A stretch of DNA of 64,000 nucleotides from Listeria welshimeri serovar 6b str. SLCC5334 (GCF_000060285.1 NC_008555.1:2046001-2110000), one strand, 5' to 3'. Shown: positions 35,934 to 47,234, counted from the first letter of the stretch. Numbers and translations: made by a program. Notes: generated by a model not told the origin, from the letters alone.

Positions 35934-37214
35934 TTATTCAAAAAATGCGCCGAAAAAATTCTTCATTTTTGTAGATACTTTTTCGTCATCTGATTTCTTT
36001 TGTTTTTGTTTAGGTTGTTTTTGTCTTGGTGCATCATCATCATAGTGTGGTTCATTTGCTGCGCTACTTACATCGCGCCCTTCTAATTCAGCCATTTGAT
36101 AAGCATATTTAATTAAGCCGACTGCTGTTGTAAAGGAAGGTTCACGGACACCAATATAATCAGGAATTGCCAATCTAACATGGGCTTGCAACGTTTTCCC
36201 AGCTAAATCAATGGCGCCTGGAATTGCCATGGAACCACCTGTTAAGACATAGCCACCAGGAAGATGCGTTTTACCAACTCGTGTTAAATCTTCCATAACT
36301 AATTGGAAAATCTCTTCCATTCGTGCTTCGATAATGTCTGCTACTTCCACTTGTGTGAAATGTTGTTTTTGGTCACTACCAATAACGTCAATCGCAAATA
36401 CTTCATCTGGAGAAGCATCATCATAAAATGCATATCCATGATCCAATTTGACACGATCAGCATTGGCAGTAGATGTATTAAGGCCAAGAGATAGGTCTTT
36501 TGTAATATTATCTCCACCAACAGGGATGACACCAGTATAAGTTAATCGTCCTTGTTCAAACACACTGATAGTTGTTGTTCCTGCACCAACATTCACGAGT
36601 GCTGTCCCAAATTCTTTATCATCGTCCGATAAAGAAATTGATGCCTCAGCAAGTGGTTGTAAAGCGATATCAGAAATTTCAAGCCCAGCGCGTTCTACAC
36701 AACGTAACGTATTATGTAAAATTGTTTTTGAACCAGTAATTAATGTACCTTCCATCTCTAAACGAACACCAATCATTCCACGTGGATCTGTAATTCCTGT
36801 TAAGCCATCCACAACAAATTGGTCTGGTATGGTATTAATAATTTCTCTTTCAGGAGATAGAGGAACAACTTGAGCTGCGTCCATCACATTCCAGACATCT
36901 TCATCTGTAATTTCTCGATTTTCGCTACCTACTGCCACAATTCCTCGGCAAGCTTCTAAATGCACTTGACTCGATACTACCCCAACGATTACTTGAGAAA
37001 TTTCAACGCCAACCATTCTTTCTGCTTGTTCAATTGCCTTTTTAATGGATTCTACAGTCTTGTCTATGTCGATAATAATCCCTTTTTTTATTCCGGAAGA
37101 TTCGACATTCCCAACACCGATAATATTGAGTCTATCGTCAGCCATTTCTGCGATGATTACTTTAACAGAAGCTGTTCCAATGTCTAAACTTACATAAATT
37201 TCGCTATCACCCAT
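35934..37214 (-). CDS. ftsA: FtsA, actin-like FtsZ membrane tether
   Basis: 426 residues. The actin/HSP70 fold shows in VSLDIGTASVKVIIAEM (residues about 7-23), NVGAGTTTISVFEQG and GGYVLTGGSMAIPGAIDLA. The C-terminal amphipathic helix KMKNFFGAFFE follows a charged linker and anchors FtsZ to the membrane. It starts with a strong GGAGGTG site and follows a 356-base untranslated gap that probably holds ftsAZ promoters. Confidence 0.97.
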   Translation of the reverse strand: MGDSEIYVSLDIGTASVKVIIAEMADDRLNIIGVGNVESSGIKKGIIIDIDKTVESIKKAIEQAERMVGVEISQVIVGVVSSQVHLEACRGIVAVGSENREITDEDVWNVMDAAQVVPLSPEREIINTIPDQFVVDGLTGITDPRGMIGVRLEMEGTLITGSKTILHNTLRCVERAGLEISDIALQPLAEASISLSDDDKEFGTALVNVGAGTTTISVFEQGRLTYTGVIPVGGDNITKDLSLGLNTSTANADRVKLDHGYAFYDDASPDEVFAIDVIGSDQKQHFTQVEVADIIEARMEEIFQLVMEDLTRVGKTHLPGGYVLTGGSMAIPGAIDLAGKTLQAHVRLAIPDYIGVREPSFTTAVGLIKYAYQMAELEGRDVSSAANEPHYDDDAPRQKQPKQKQKKSDDEKVSTKMKNFFGAFFE

Positions 37215-37570
37215 TTATCGGCACCTCCTTTTATTCTAGTCATTTATCATTTATTTATTTCATTTTTTATACCGAACGAAGCCGGTTTTTTAACTAACTT
37301 GGAAAAGCAGTGTTACTTTTCTATTTTTATGGCGTTAGTGTGGAATGATTGCCCATTCTGCCTAACATACAAAATCACTTATTTACAGTCTACACTATGA
37401 GAGAAGGTAATAAAAGCACAAAGAACATTTTTTGGCAAATTCTTAAGATATTTTTTTCATTTTATTCAAAAAGCGAACAAGTGTTGGTATCGCGATGTTT
37501 TCGGTTATCATTTTGTTACATGGTTGAAACATCTGTCATTTAAAAACCAGTCAAAGCGCAAGAGAAGAAA
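37215..37570 (-). promoter_or_regulatory. divIB-ftsA intergenic region with a candidate ftsA promoter
   Basis: This 356-base stretch holds no gene; short frames in it lack ribosome binding sites. The best promoter candidate on the minus strand is TAGACT (37387-37392) with TATGTT (37364-37369), a 17-base spacer, about 150 bases ahead of ftsA. There is no strong terminator after divIB. Otherwise it is AT-rich sequence without repeats that I can recognise. Extra ftsAZ promoters here are known in other Gram-positives. Confidence 0.45.
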
Positions 37571-38365
37571 TTAATTATCTTTTTTCTTCTCTGCTGCTTT
37601 TTTTTCTTCATTTTGTTGATAATAACTTTGGAAATAAGAGCCAACTTCTAAATCAATAACTCCTTTTTGTCCTTTTGCAAGTTGAGCGACAATTGCTGGA
37701 TAATGTTGCATTTTTTCAGCAAATGTACTAATAGTTGCTGACACTTGATTCCCATCATTCATGTATAATTCGATGTGGTTTTTATCACTACTCGTTGGAG
37801 CGTATATTACTTCCGAAATAGAACTAACGACATCTTTTGGTAGTTGATTGATTTGAGCTACCATTTTTTCAAGTGTTTTACCATTTTTGAAATTCTGGAA
37901 CAATAAATCATTCCCAATCGGAAATTGACGCGGTTGGTCTGTGAGCATAATGCCACTTTCAAGGACGTCATAATATTTGCCGTCTTTTTGTTGATAACCA
38001 ATAGTTTTAAATTCTTTGATATTAATTTGAACATCATTAAATCCTTGCTTTGATACCGTAGCAGTTTTGATTAATGTGTTTTTTTTAAGTTCCTCTTCCG
38101 TTTTACCATTATTTATTCCAAGAACAAATTCGCCAATAACGAGCCCACTTTCTTTGCGGACTTCATTTTCAGTTAATTGTTTATTGCCACTCACATTGAT
38201 TTTATCCAGCTTGCTAAGTGGCGAAAGGAAGTAAAGCGTAATTAAGATCAAGATCGCAAAAATTCCGATTAAAATGGCTAGATGTCTTATTAGTTTTTTC
38301 TTGCGGTATTTTTTCAATTCTGGTATGCGGTTTTCAATAGATACAACGCGTCTATTTTCAGCCAT
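37571..38365 (-). CDS. divIB: DivIB/FtsQ, divisome protein
   Basis: 264 residues: a short basic cytoplasmic tail, one membrane segment at about 26-48 (IRHLAILIGIFAILILITLYFL), a POTRA domain (KINVSGNKQLTENEVRKESGLVIGEFVLGIN) and a beta domain, ending in a charged tail. It joins the FtsL-DivIC complex that controls septal peptidoglycan synthesis. It lies 22 bases after murG. Confidence 0.95.
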   Translation of the reverse strand: MAENRRVVSIENRIPELKKYRKKKLIRHLAILIGIFAILILITLYFLSPLSKLDKINVSGNKQLTENEVRKESGLVIGEFVLGINNGKTEEELKKNTLIKTATVSKQGFNDVQINIKEFKTIGYQQKDGKYYDVLESGIMLTDQPRQFPIGNDLLFQNFKNGKTLEKMVAQINQLPKDVVSSISEVIYAPTSSDKNHIELYMNDGNQVSATISTFAEKMQHYPAIVAQLAKGQKGVIDLEVGSYFQSYYQQNEEKKAAEKKKDN

Positions 38366-38387
38366 TTTACTCGCTCCTTTCTGCGAT

Positions 38388-39479
38388 TTATTTCATAATG
38401 CCAAGGACAGCTTCCACTAGTTTTGCAGCTGCTTCTGGTCGTCCCATTTGTTTAGCACTTGCTTTCATTGCATTTAGTTTTTCTTCGTCAGTTAATATAG
38501 AATCAACTGTTGCCATTAAATCAGTATTTTTTAGTTCTGCTTCTGTAATAACGATGGCTGCATTATTTTTTTCTAGCGCTCGAGCATTGTTTTCTTGGTG
38601 GTTCGCTGTCACATATGGACTTGGTATTAAAATACTTGGAACTCCAAGTGCCGTAAGTTCAGCAAGGGTTGTCGCTCCTGCTCTAGAAACTACGAGCGTA
38701 ACCGCATTTAAAATTTTCGGCATATCATATATAAATGGTTGAACACTAATATGACTACCCAAATTCAAATCAGCCAAAGTATCTTTTATTTTTTCGTAAT
38801 GAACGTCTCCAGTCACATAAAGCAATTGAAAATCACGCTTATTCCATTCTGGCAAAATAGCTTCTACTGCTTCGTTCACGCCGCGTGCTCCTCTACTCCC
38901 ACCGAAGACTAGAACGGTTGGTTTTCCAGATTCAAGTCCGTATGCTTCAAGCGCTCCTTCAGATTCAACTCCTACCACTTCAGAAGCTCTTGGGTTACCT
39001 GTAAAGACAATTTTTTCAGAAGCAAAAGAATCGCTCACTTCTTCAAAACAAATGGCTACTTTATCTGTATAGCGACTTAAAAATTTATTCGTTAAGCCGG
39101 CTACACTATTTTGTTCATGAATTAATGTAGGGATTTTTAGTTTGGCAGCCGCGTATACAACTGGCCCACAAACATACCCCCCTGTACCAATTACAACGTC
39201 AGGTTTAAAATCACGTAAAATTTGTTTACTTTTTTTAGCACCACTCAAGAAACGCATAATTGTTTTCACATTTTCAAGTGATAAAGAACGTTTAAAACCA
39301 GTAATTTCAATTGATTCAAAAGGAATACCTTCACGTTTAACGATATCAGCTTCTAAACCTTTTTCGGTTCCAATATATAAAAATTCGGCTTCTGGATGCA
39401 GTTTTTTTAGTTCTCTGATGAATGCAAGTGCTGGATAAACATGTCCACCAGTCCCGCCTCCACTTATTGCTACTTTCAT
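38388..39479 (-). CDS. murG: MurG, lipid II synthase
   Basis: 363 residues. The GT28 N-terminal loop [14 protein letters not shown] (6-19) and the UDP-GlcNAc-binding stretch [25 protein letters not shown] in the C-terminal half are both present. It transfers GlcNAc to lipid I on the inner membrane face. The start overlaps the murD stop by 4 bases (ATGA). No ftsW/spoVE gene lies between murD and murG. Confidence 0.97.
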   Translation of the reverse strand: MKVAISGGGTGGHVYPALAFIRELKKLHPEAEFLYIGTEKGLEADIVKREGIPFESIEITGFKRSLSLENVKTIMRFLSGAKKSKQILRDFKPDVVIGTGGYVCGPVVYAAAKLKIPTLIHEQNSVAGLTNKFLSRYTDKVAICFEEVSDSFASEKIVFTGNPRASEVVGVESEGALEAYGLESGKPTVLVFGGSRGARGVNEAVEAILPEWNKRDFQLLYVTGDVHYEKIKDTLADLNLGSHISVQPFIYDMPKILNAVTLVVSRAGATTLAELTALGVPSILIPSPYVTANHQENNARALEKNNAAIVITEAELKNTDLMATVDSILTDEEKLNAMKASAKQMGRPEAAAKLVEAVLGIMK

Positions 39480-40843
39480 TTTTCCACCTCTTCTATTAAT
39501 TCGCTGATTGCGTCCATATAGGCATTTCCGCGAACTTCAAATGTACGGTATTGATCCCAGCTTGCACACGCTGGCGAAAGCAAAATAATATCTCCTGGTT
39601 CAGACTCACGATAAGCTACTGGTACTGCGGCTTCCACATTGTCAACATAATGTACTTCAATACCAGCAATTTTACCAACTCGACCAATCTTATCTGCTGT
39701 TTCCCCGAAGACAATTAATGATTTCACATTTTTGAAAAATGGGAGTAATTCATCGAAGGAGTTACCTCGATCTAAGCCACCCGCTAAAAGTACGACTGGA
39801 TTTTTAAAACCTTTTAAAGCGCTCTGAGTTGCAAGAATGTTTGTTGCTTTAGAATCATTATAAAATTTACGTCCTTGCCACTCAACGACAAATTGTGTTC
39901 GATGCTCTACACCTTTAAATGTTTCTAAAACGTGCATAATCTCTTCGTTTGTAACACCTAATGTTTTAGCTACTGCAACCGAAGCGAGAATGTTTTCCAA
40001 GTTATGCTCTCCCGGAAGTAAGATGCTATCGCGTGAACCAATGACTTCATCGTCAAACATAATATCGCCATTTTGGACATAACTTCCTTGCCCTAAACGT
40101 TGCGTTGTTGAAAAAGGAATAACTTGCGCTTTTGTTTGTTTGGTTAAATTTTTCAGTTCTTCTTGGTCCCAGTTGATAACTAGAAAATCATCTGCTGTTT
40201 GATTTTTTTGGATATGCCATTTTGCTTGGACATACTCACTACGATCAGTATGGTAATCCAAATGTGCCTCATAAATATTCGTTATGACTGAAATATGCGG
40301 CTTGAAAGTCTCCACTCCCATTAGTTGGAAAGAAGAAAGCTCCATCGAAATATATTGTTCACTTGTCGCATTTTCAGCAACAGCGGATGCCGGAAAACCA
40401 ATGTTTCCTGCAAGTAAAGAACTATTTTCTTTATGGGCGTTTAACATATGATGAATAATCGTCGTCGTTGTTGTTTTCCCATTCGTCCCTGTAATGCCGA
40501 CAATGGGTGCTTCCGAAATTTGGTATGCTAACTCCACTTCAGTAATAACCGGAATTTTAAGTTTTAACGCTTTGGCAATCATTGGGTTGTTATACGGAAT
40601 ACCAGGATTTTTAATAACGAGTTCAAATCCTTCATCCAAAAGTTCAATCGGATGCGATCCACAAATCACTTTAATCCCTTGTTCCAGTAAGCCTTGTGCT
40701 TCTGGATTTTCGCTAAAAGGTTTTTGATCATTTACAGTGACAAATGCTCCTAATTTATGCATAATTGTTGCCGCGCTAACACCACTTCTTGCAAGACCCA
40801 AAACAAGTACTTTTTTGTGATGATACATTTCAATTTTTTTCAT
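39476..40843 (-). CDS. murD: MurD, UDP-MurNAc-Ala D-glutamate ligase
   Basis: 455 residues from ATG 40843. The frame extends to 40861, but that ATG lacks a ribosome binding site. For 40843 the AAAGGA site is only 1-2 bases away, so the start is not certain. Mur ligase motifs: [12 protein letters not shown] at the N-terminus, the ATP loop [15 protein letters not shown] (about 108-122) and YNDSKATN. It adds D-Glu to UDP-MurNAc-L-Ala. Confidence 0.95.
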   Translation of the reverse strand: MKKIEMYHHKKVLVLGLARSGVSAATIMHKLGAFVTVNDQKPFSENPEAQGLLEQGIKVICGSHPIELLDEGFELVIKNPGIPYNNPMIAKALKLKIPVITEVELAYQISEAPIVGITGTNGKTTTTTIIHHMLNAHKENSSLLAGNIGFPASAVAENATSEQYISMELSSFQLMGVETFKPHISVITNIYEAHLDYHTDRSEYVQAKWHIQKNQTADDFLVINWDQEELKNLTKQTKAQVIPFSTTQRLGQGSYVQNGDIMFDDEVIGSRDSILLPGEHNLENILASVAVAKTLGVTNEEIMHVLETFKGVEHRTQFVVEWQGRKFYNDSKATNILATQSALKGFKNPVVLLAGGLDRGNSFDELLPFFKNVKSLIVFGETADKIGRVGKIAGIEVHYVDNVEAAVPVAYRESEPGDIILLSPACASWDQYRTFEVRGNAYMDAISELIEEVEK

Positions 40844-40981
40844 TTCCTTTGGTTCCCCCATTTATATCAAAATTGGCGGTCGATTCTATGCTATTCATAA
40901 AAACGACGGAAAGCGCCAACCAGATCCTGTAAAAAAACAGCTAACTAGAGACGCTTTTGCCGCGAAAATCACGGCGCTTTA

Positions 40982-41956
40982 TTAAAAGATAACAACACAG
41001 ACAGAAATAACTGCTCCGACTAATCCGATTCCCCAGAACGTTAAAACAACGCGCCATTCGGACCAGCCACCAAGTTCAAAGTGATGATGAATTGGTGTCA
41101 TGCGGAAAATCCGTTTTCCTTTAGTTGCCTTAAAGTAAAATACTTGCAAAATAACAGATGCTGTTTCAATAACGAAAATTATTCCGATTAAAAGTAACAA
41201 CCATTCTTGATGTACTAAAATAGAAACAGCGGCGATACTCCCACCAAGTGCAAGCGAACCGGTATCACCCATGAAAATTTTCGCTGGATTTTTATTAAAG
41301 AGTAGAAATCCAAGCATACCGCCCACAATGGCAAAACAGAAAATCGCGACATCCATTTGTTCTTGATAAAAAGCAATAACACCAAAAGCAGAAAAAGCAA
41401 TAACAGAAAGACCAGAAACAAGCCCGTCTAAACCATCTGTTAAATTCACTGCATTGGAAAATCCAACTAACCAGAATAAGATAAAGATAACAAAGAACCA
41501 GCCAAGATCCACTTCAATATTTGTAAATGGAATATTCAGTGTCTCAGCAAAATCACTAAAATGATACACAAGATAAAATAATATTGAAATCGCCACTTGA
41601 CCTAAAAACTTCTGTTTAGAAGTGAGTCCTAAATTACGTTTTTGAACCACTTTAATATAGTCATCCAGAAAACCTAATGCGCCAAAGAGTGCCAGCGCGA
41701 TAAATAGCAGCCAAGTAGCCGCACTAACTTCCCCACCGATGAATGAAAAAATCAAAAAGCTAATAAGCATAGCAGTTATAAAAACAACTGCTCCCATAGT
41801 TGGTGTGCCTGATTTTTTTTCATGCATTTTCGGGCCTTCATCTCGAATACTTTGGCCAAATTTTAATTTCACCAAAAATGGTATAAATAGTGGGACGCCT
41901 ATCACTGTAATGATAAAAGCCACTGCAAATGTTGATACTAACATGTATAAAGACAC
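40982..41956 (-). CDS. mraY: MraY, phospho-MurNAc-pentapeptide translocase
   Basis: 324 residues, about ten membrane segments. The catalytic motifs FLDDYIKV (about 95), [12 protein letters not shown] (about 168) and [15 protein letters not shown] (about 285) are present. It makes lipid I on undecaprenyl phosphate. It lies between murE and murD. The 138-base gap after it contains a GC-rich potential hairpin but no clear terminator. Confidence 0.97.
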   Translation of the reverse strand: MSLYMLVSTFAVAFIITVIGVPLFIPFLVKLKFGQSIRDEGPKMHEKKSGTPTMGAVVFITAMLISFLIFSFIGGEVSAATWLLFIALALFGALGFLDDYIKVVQKRNLGLTSKQKFLGQVAISILFYLVYHFSDFAETLNIPFTNIEVDLGWFFVIFILFWLVGFSNAVNLTDGLDGLVSGLSVIAFSAFGVIAFYQEQMDVAIFCFAIVGGMLGFLLFNKNPAKIFMGDTGSLALGGSIAAVSILVHQEWLLLLIGIIFVIETASVILQVFYFKATKGKRIFRMTPIHHHFELGGWSEWRVVLTFWGIGLVGAVISVCVVIF

Positions 41957-42002
41957 AATAAATTCTCCCCAATCTGTTTGTCAAAGCACTTCACTTCATA
42001 TT

Positions 42003-43478
42003 TTATGCGAGTCCGAGTTTTTTTTCAATAGCAATTCGAGCTTCTACGCGATCATCAAAATCAATAACCTCATCACCTATTATTTGATAATCTTCATGAC
42101 CTTTTCCAGCAATCAGAATAACATCCCCTGTTTCTGCTTCGTTTACTGCAAAACGAATGGCATCTCGACGATTCTCGTGAACAACATAAGAATCACTTTC
42201 TGGAACTCCTTGAATCATGTCTTCAATAATCGCATGTGGATTTTCACTACGCGGATTATCCGATGTAAAAATTGGATTTGTTGCATAATCTACAGCAATT
42301 TTTGCCATTTGTGGTCGTTTTCCTTTATCCCGGTCACCGCCACAACCTACAATAACAAAAACTCGTTTTTCAGCAAATTCATCAATTGTTTGTAAGACAT
42401 TTAGCAAGCTATCCGGTGTATGTGAATAATCAACAATTACCGGAAAATCTTGCCCTGCACTGACGAGTTCAAAACGACCTTTAACTCCAGGAATATCTTC
42501 CACTGTTGCAATAGCATTGTTGATAGGAATTTTTAATGCAAAACTTGTTGCAATGGCCGCTAAGACATTATAAACACTAAAATTACCAATCATTTTTATC
42601 TTTAATGTGAAATTACCTACTGGTGTTCTTAAATCAAATGTAGAACCATGGCTTGCAATTTTAATATTGCTTGCTCTAAAATCCGCTTGTTTTTTTATCC
42701 CAAATGTAATAACGTGAGCAGCTGTTGCTGTTTGCATTCGAGAGCTTTCTGCATCATCTATATTTATAACAGCTACTTTTGGATTACTAGTATGGTAGCT
42801 GTTGCCTAATTGCGCAAAGAGTAAGCTTTTAGCATAGGCGTATTCTTCCATTGTATGGTGATAATCTAGATGATCTTGAGATAAATTCATAAATACTGCT
42901 ACATCATAATCTGAGCCGTAAACTCGACCTTGGACTAATGCGTGAGATGAAACTTCCATCACAGCAGTGCTAACACCATTCATAAGCATGTTTCGGAACG
43001 TTTCTTGTAATGTTAAACTATCTGGAGTTGTGTTTTTTGTTTCTAAAATTTGGTCGCCAATTTTGCGATACATAGTGCCGATAAGACCAGTTTGTTCCCC
43101 ATTTTCACGCACAATTTGTTCTACTAAATGACTAACCGTTGTTTTCCCATTTGTCCCAGTAATCCCAACTAGTTTCAACGCTTGGGTGGGGGAACCATAG
43201 AAATAATCAGCTAACATTGCCATCGCACGTTTGGAATCTCTCACATAAATTACAGGGACAGTTACATCTACTGTTTTTTCAGCAATAATTGCTACCGCGC
43301 CAAGTTCTTCTGCACGTTTTGCAAACTGGTGTCCATCCACCAATTCCCCGTCTATACAAATAAATAGTGTCCCAGGTTTTACTTTTCTACTATCTTGGGC
43401 GATTTGGTCAATTTCTATTGCCGAACTTGCCTCGCCAGTATAAACCGGGATAGCTTCCATTAATTCACTTAACTTCAT
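42003..43478 (-). CDS. murE: MurE, UDP-MurNAc-tripeptide synthetase (meso-diaminopimelate type)
   Basis: 491 residues from ATG 43478 (GGAG 9 bases upstream); the ATG at 43487 abuts that site. The ATP loop [14 protein letters not shown] and the specificity motif DNPRSENP are clear. DNPR marks enzymes that add meso-diaminopimelate rather than lysine, which agrees with Listeria wall chemistry and with dapF in this window. Confidence 0.96.
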   Translation of the reverse strand: MKLSELMEAIPVYTGEASSAIEIDQIAQDSRKVKPGTLFICIDGELVDGHQFAKRAEELGAVAIIAEKTVDVTVPVIYVRDSKRAMAMLADYFYGSPTQALKLVGITGTNGKTTVSHLVEQIVRENGEQTGLIGTMYRKIGDQILETKNTTPDSLTLQETFRNMLMNGVSTAVMEVSSHALVQGRVYGSDYDVAVFMNLSQDHLDYHHTMEEYAYAKSLLFAQLGNSYHTSNPKVAVINIDDAESSRMQTATAAHVITFGIKKQADFRASNIKIASHGSTFDLRTPVGNFTLKIKMIGNFSVYNVLAAIATSFALKIPINNAIATVEDIPGVKGRFELVSAGQDFPVIVDYSHTPDSLLNVLQTIDEFAEKRVFVIVGCGGDRDKGKRPQMAKIAVDYATNPIFTSDNPRSENPHAIIEDMIQGVPESDSYVVHENRRDAIRFAVNEAETGDVILIAGKGHEDYQIIGDEVIDFDDRVEARIAIEKKLGLA

Positions 43479-43605
43479 ACTTGCCATCTCCTCAAACTTA
43501 TTCTTTCTGTTATTTTTGCTAAAACCAAAAAGAATCCTTTTCTATCTTAGCAAAAACAACAAAGTATATCTACCACGACAAAAGACATAGTAGCTGCTTA
43601 AAGTT

Positions 43606-43640
43606 AGAAGTATGCCACTTTTTTGAGCTGACATACTTCT
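43606..43640 (-). other. Hairpin between pbpB and murE
   Basis: AGAAGTATG (43606-43614) and CATACTTCT (43632-43640) form a perfect 9-base stem with a 17-base loop, 10 bases after pbpB. There is no T run on the minus strand, so readthrough into murE is expected. It sits in an otherwise empty 171-base gap. Confidence 0.45.
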
Positions 43641-43649
43641 ATCTTCCTA

Positions 43650-45908
43650 CTATTGATTAAGCAAATCACCGATACCGGCATTTTCCCTGATGTCTGTCGC
43701 TTTTTTATTTTTATTTGCAGTATCTTGATCATGATTTTGGTTAAATTGACTTATTTGTTCTGGTGGCGTAAGCGTTATTTTCATTTTCGTTTCGCTATTA
43801 ATTACACTTCCAGCAGAAACACTTTGACTTTTCACATAACCACTTCCACTAAATTCAAAAGGAATACCGGTTATTTCTGAAACTTTGAGAACATCATCTT
43901 TGGACCAAGTTACCATGTTTGGAGCAGTCATATCCCCGTCAGTCATGATAATCACTTTTTGACCTTGCATGAGTTCGCTATTTGCTGATGGCAGTTGTTG
44001 GACAATTTTTTTGCCGTTTCCGACAACTATTGGTTCAAGCCCTTTATCTTTCACTGCTTTTTTAGCGTCATCTACTGATTTACCTGTTAAAACGGGTACT
44101 TTTTCAGTTGATAATTTCTCTACATCGCCTGGTTTAATATTCATATATTGTAAGCTGTTTTTCATTACGGGATTAAATACTTCAGATACTGCTTCTCCGC
44201 CTGTTTCACTACCCGTTAATTGCGGTTGTTGCATCGTCACATAAATAACTAATTCTGGATTGTCAGCAGGTGCCATTCCTAAGAAAGAGAAAATATAATT
44301 CTCTGCTCCAGTCATATATTTACCAGTTTTTGGATTAGGAATTTGGGAAGTACCTGTTTTCCCAGCTACTTCATAACCTGGAATAGCGTACAATTTACCA
44401 GTTCCATGTTCCCCACTAATAACATTTTTTAATTCGTCACGTGTTTTTTTCGCTGTGTCCGCACTGATTGGTTTTCCAGCTACTGTTGTTTTTGTTTCTT
44501 TTTCTTTACCTGTGTTGGGATCTTTAACACTCGAAACGACATATGGTTGTTTCATTGTGCCATCACTTGCGATAGCAGACGCAGCTTGAATCATTTGCAT
44601 CATCGAAACTGTAGTACCTTGTCCAAACACGGTCGTTACTTTTTCAATTGGATAATTATAAAGGATTTTACCATTTGTTTCATTTGGCAAATCAATGCCT
44701 GTTTTTTCACCGAAACCAAATTTATCTAAATAATTTTTAAATGTATCTGTTCCCATTTTGTTTAAAAGCTTAGCGAATGCCACGTTACTTGAACGTTCTA
44801 CCCCTTCACGATATGGAATCGAGCCCCAACCATTTCCGTTATTATGGTCATGGATAGCAATATCGCCAACTTTATAAGAACCAGATTGATAGTATTCGTT
44901 TGGATTATAAACATTTGTATCAATAGCAGAAGCTAGAGAAATGATTTTCATGACTGAGCCGGGTTCGTATGCATATTCAACTGGTAAATCTTGCCAAATA
45001 CTTGAACTATTTCCTTTAATCGTGGAACGGTCAGCTGGATTAAAAGATGGTCGTTGGCTTATTGCAAGAATTTCACCTGTTTTTGGATCTGCTACTACAG
45101 CCATCATATTTTTAGGTTTATATTTTGCATCAACAGTCGCCATAGTATCTTCTAAGAATGTTTGGATTTTTTTATCTAAAGTCAATGTAATATCTTGACC
45201 GTCTTTCGCTTTGGTTACTTTATTTTTAGAATTCGGTAAAATATAGCCCATTCGGTCCGTACTGTAATCAATTTTCCCATTGGTTCCAGTTAATTGATTA
45301 TTATAGCTAGACTCAATACCCATTTTACCTTCTAAAATAGTTGTATTTTTCTTTTCTTCTTGTTGTGCAAAACCAATTAATTGTGTCGCAAAAGTACCAT
45401 TAGGATAAAAACGTTCTGATTGACGGGTAAATTCAATGCCAGGTAAATCTTCTTTGTCAATTTTTGCTTTTGTTTCTGTGGAAATGTTTTTCCCAGCAGA
45501 ACCAAATTCGACTTGATATTTTCCTTTTTCATTGAGTTTATCTAAAATATCAGATTCATCCATTGGAATATATTTTGCGAGAATTTGAGCTGTTTTTTCT
45601 TCATCTACTACTCGCATTGGATTTTTTGTTGATTTAGAAAGTTTATCGCTAACTACTGCTGCAATCGTGTAAGAAGCCGTATCCTCAGCTAACACTTCTC
45701 CTTTTCGATCTAAAATGGAGCCACGTTTTGCTTCAAGAACACTGCTTTTTAAATGTTGCTTCGATGCTTTAGCTGCAAGCGGGACCCCATTTGCTTCTCC
45801 CGTAATTTGCAAATAAAGAAAACGGCCAGAAACCAAGAGAAAGAGAATAGTGAAAAAGATAAAAAGCACTAGCGCTCCCCTTCTCATGTTACCTATACGC
45901 CGTTTCAT
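43650..45908 (-). CDS. pbpB: PBP2B-type septal transpeptidase with PASTA domains
   Basis: 752 residues: one N-terminal membrane segment (ALVLFIFFTILFLLVSGRFLYL), a dimerisation domain, and a transpeptidase domain with SVMK (about 317), SSN (about 373) and KTGTSQ (about 516). Two C-terminal PASTA repeats (about 600-715) and a polar tail follow. It cross-links septal peptidoglycan and is essential for division. The start overlaps the ftsL stop by 3-4 bases (ATGA). Confidence 0.96.
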   Translation of the reverse strand: MKRRIGNMRRGALVLFIFFTILFLLVSGRFLYLQITGEANGVPLAAKASKQHLKSSVLEAKRGSILDRKGEVLAEDTASYTIAAVVSDKLSKSTKNPMRVVDEEKTAQILAKYIPMDESDILDKLNEKGKYQVEFGSAGKNISTETKAKIDKEDLPGIEFTRQSERFYPNGTFATQLIGFAQQEEKKNTTILEGKMGIESSYNNQLTGTNGKIDYSTDRMGYILPNSKNKVTKAKDGQDITLTLDKKIQTFLEDTMATVDAKYKPKNMMAVVADPKTGEILAISQRPSFNPADRSTIKGNSSSIWQDLPVEYAYEPGSVMKIISLASAIDTNVYNPNEYYQSGSYKVGDIAIHDHNNGNGWGSIPYREGVERSSNVAFAKLLNKMGTDTFKNYLDKFGFGEKTGIDLPNETNGKILYNYPIEKVTTVFGQGTTVSMMQMIQAASAIASDGTMKQPYVVSSVKDPNTGKEKETKTTVAGKPISADTAKKTRDELKNVISGEHGTGKLYAIPGYEVAGKTGTSQIPNPKTGKYMTGAENYIFSFLGMAPADNPELVIYVTMQQPQLTGSETGGEAVSEVFNPVMKNSLQYMNIKPGDVEKLSTEKVPVLTGKSVDDAKKAVKDKGLEPIVVGNGKKIVQQLPSANSELMQGQKVIIMTDGDMTAPNMVTWSKDDVLKVSEITGIPFEFSGSGYVKSQSVSAGSVINSETKMKITLTPPEQISQFNQNHDQDTANKNKKATDIRENAGIGDLLNQ

Positions 45909-46267
45909 TGACCATCTACCACTTTCACATTATCGCCATCAAGTTTTAACCCTTTTTCTTTGGCAATTTTTAAAATACGTTCATATCTCCCTAAATCTTT
46001 TACTTCTACTTTTAAGTCTTCATTTGATTTTTGTTGTTCGATAATTTTCGTTTCTTTTGTTTGAATTTCTTGGTTCACGGTGTAAATTTGTGCTTGTACA
46101 CTAATGATACGAAAAGCAACAACTAAAACAATCGCAAGCGCAATCGTGATGATTACTTTTTCGCCGAGAGTCATTTGACCTCGTCTTAAGATTTGTTTTT
46201 TTGATTGTTCGGCTTCTCTATGTACCTTATTTGGCTCTAGATTAGATTTATAGGCGACATTGCTCAC
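45905..46267 (-). CDS. ftsL: FtsL, divisome protein
   Basis: 120 residues: a basic cytoplasmic N-terminus, one membrane segment at about 34-55 (EKVIITIALAIVLVVAFRIISV) and an extracellular leucine-zipper-like coiled coil. Small size, topology and position between rsmH and pbpB identify it. It partners DivIB and DivIC. Confidence 0.92.
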   Translation of the reverse strand: MSNVAYKSNLEPNKVHREAEQSKKQILRRGQMTLGEKVIITIALAIVLVVAFRIISVQAQIYTVNQEIQTKETKIIEQQKSNEDLKVEVKDLGRYERILKIAKEKGLKLDGDNVKVVDGQ

Positions 46268-46283
46268 ATTTTTTCAACTCCTG

Positions 46284-47222
46284 CTATTTAATAATTTTTT
46301 CGATGACACGTAATTTTGCAGAACGCGCTCGGTTGTTTTGTTCCAGTTCTTCTTCACTTGGTACAATCGGCTTTCTTGTAGCAAGTTTGAAATCTGGTTT
46401 ATATTCATCTGGAATGACTGGAAGACCTGGTGGTAATTCTGGTCCTTTTGTCGCTTCTTGGAATAAGTGTTTTGTAATGCGGTCTTCTAAAGAATGAAAC
46501 GTGATTACGCTAATTCTGCCGCCTGGTTTTAATAATGTTAAGGCTTTTTCAAGGGAATCTTCTACAGCACCTAATTCATCATTTACTGCAATTCGGATCG
46601 CTTGAAAAGTTCTTTTTCCTGGATGCCCGCCTTTTCTTCTTGCTGGCGCCGGGATAGCTGTTTTAATGATGTCTACTAGTTCACCCGTTGTTTCAATTGG
46701 TTTGACTTCACGGCGACGTTCGATTTCTCGTGCAATTTGCTTAGAAAATTTTTCTTCCCCGTATTGAAAAAAGATACGGATTAAATCTTGATAAGACCAC
46801 TCGTTGACAACTATTTTTGCCGTCAGCTCTTGTTCTTGATCCATTCGCATATCAAGAGCCGCATCCTGGTGATAACTAAAGCCGCGTTCTCTTTCGTCTA
46901 ATTGAGGGGACGAAACACCTAAATCGTATAAAATCCCATCAACCGCTTCAATTCCGCGCTCATTTAATGCTTCTTTCATATAGCGAAAATTAGCTTTAAT
47001 AAAAGTTACTTTATCGCTATAATCTGCTAATTTCATTTTTGCATTATCAATTGCCGTTTGATCTTGGTCAAAAGCAAATAAATGCCCTTGTTCATTAAGC
47101 TTATTTAGTAAATACTCTGAGTGACCTGCGCCGCCAAGTGTTGCATCGACATAGATTCCGTCTGGTTTTACTTCAAGCATATCGACTGTTTCATGTAGTA
47201 ATACGGTTTCGTGCTTAAACAT
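46284..47222 (-). CDS. rsmH: RsmH, 16S rRNA (cytosine-1402-N4) methyltransferase
   Basis: 312 residues. The SAM-binding loop [16 protein letters not shown] (about 24-40), [18 protein letters not shown] and the C-terminal [14 protein letters not shown] are the RsmH/MraW signature. It lies second in the dcw cluster, 12 bases after mraZ. Confidence 0.97.
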
Positions 47223-47234
47223 GCAAATTCCCCC

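Noticed and set aside
37268-37295. Possible plus-strand terminator ACCGAACGAAGCCGGTTTTTT upstream of ftsA
   Set aside because: Only four base pairs can form and there is no plus-strand gene to terminate.
41739-42395. A 218-residue plus-strand frame opposite mraY and murE
   Set aside because: It is antisense to two well-conserved genes, has no ribosome binding site or recognisable domain, and is rich in Asn/Ile/Cys as expected for a shadow frame.
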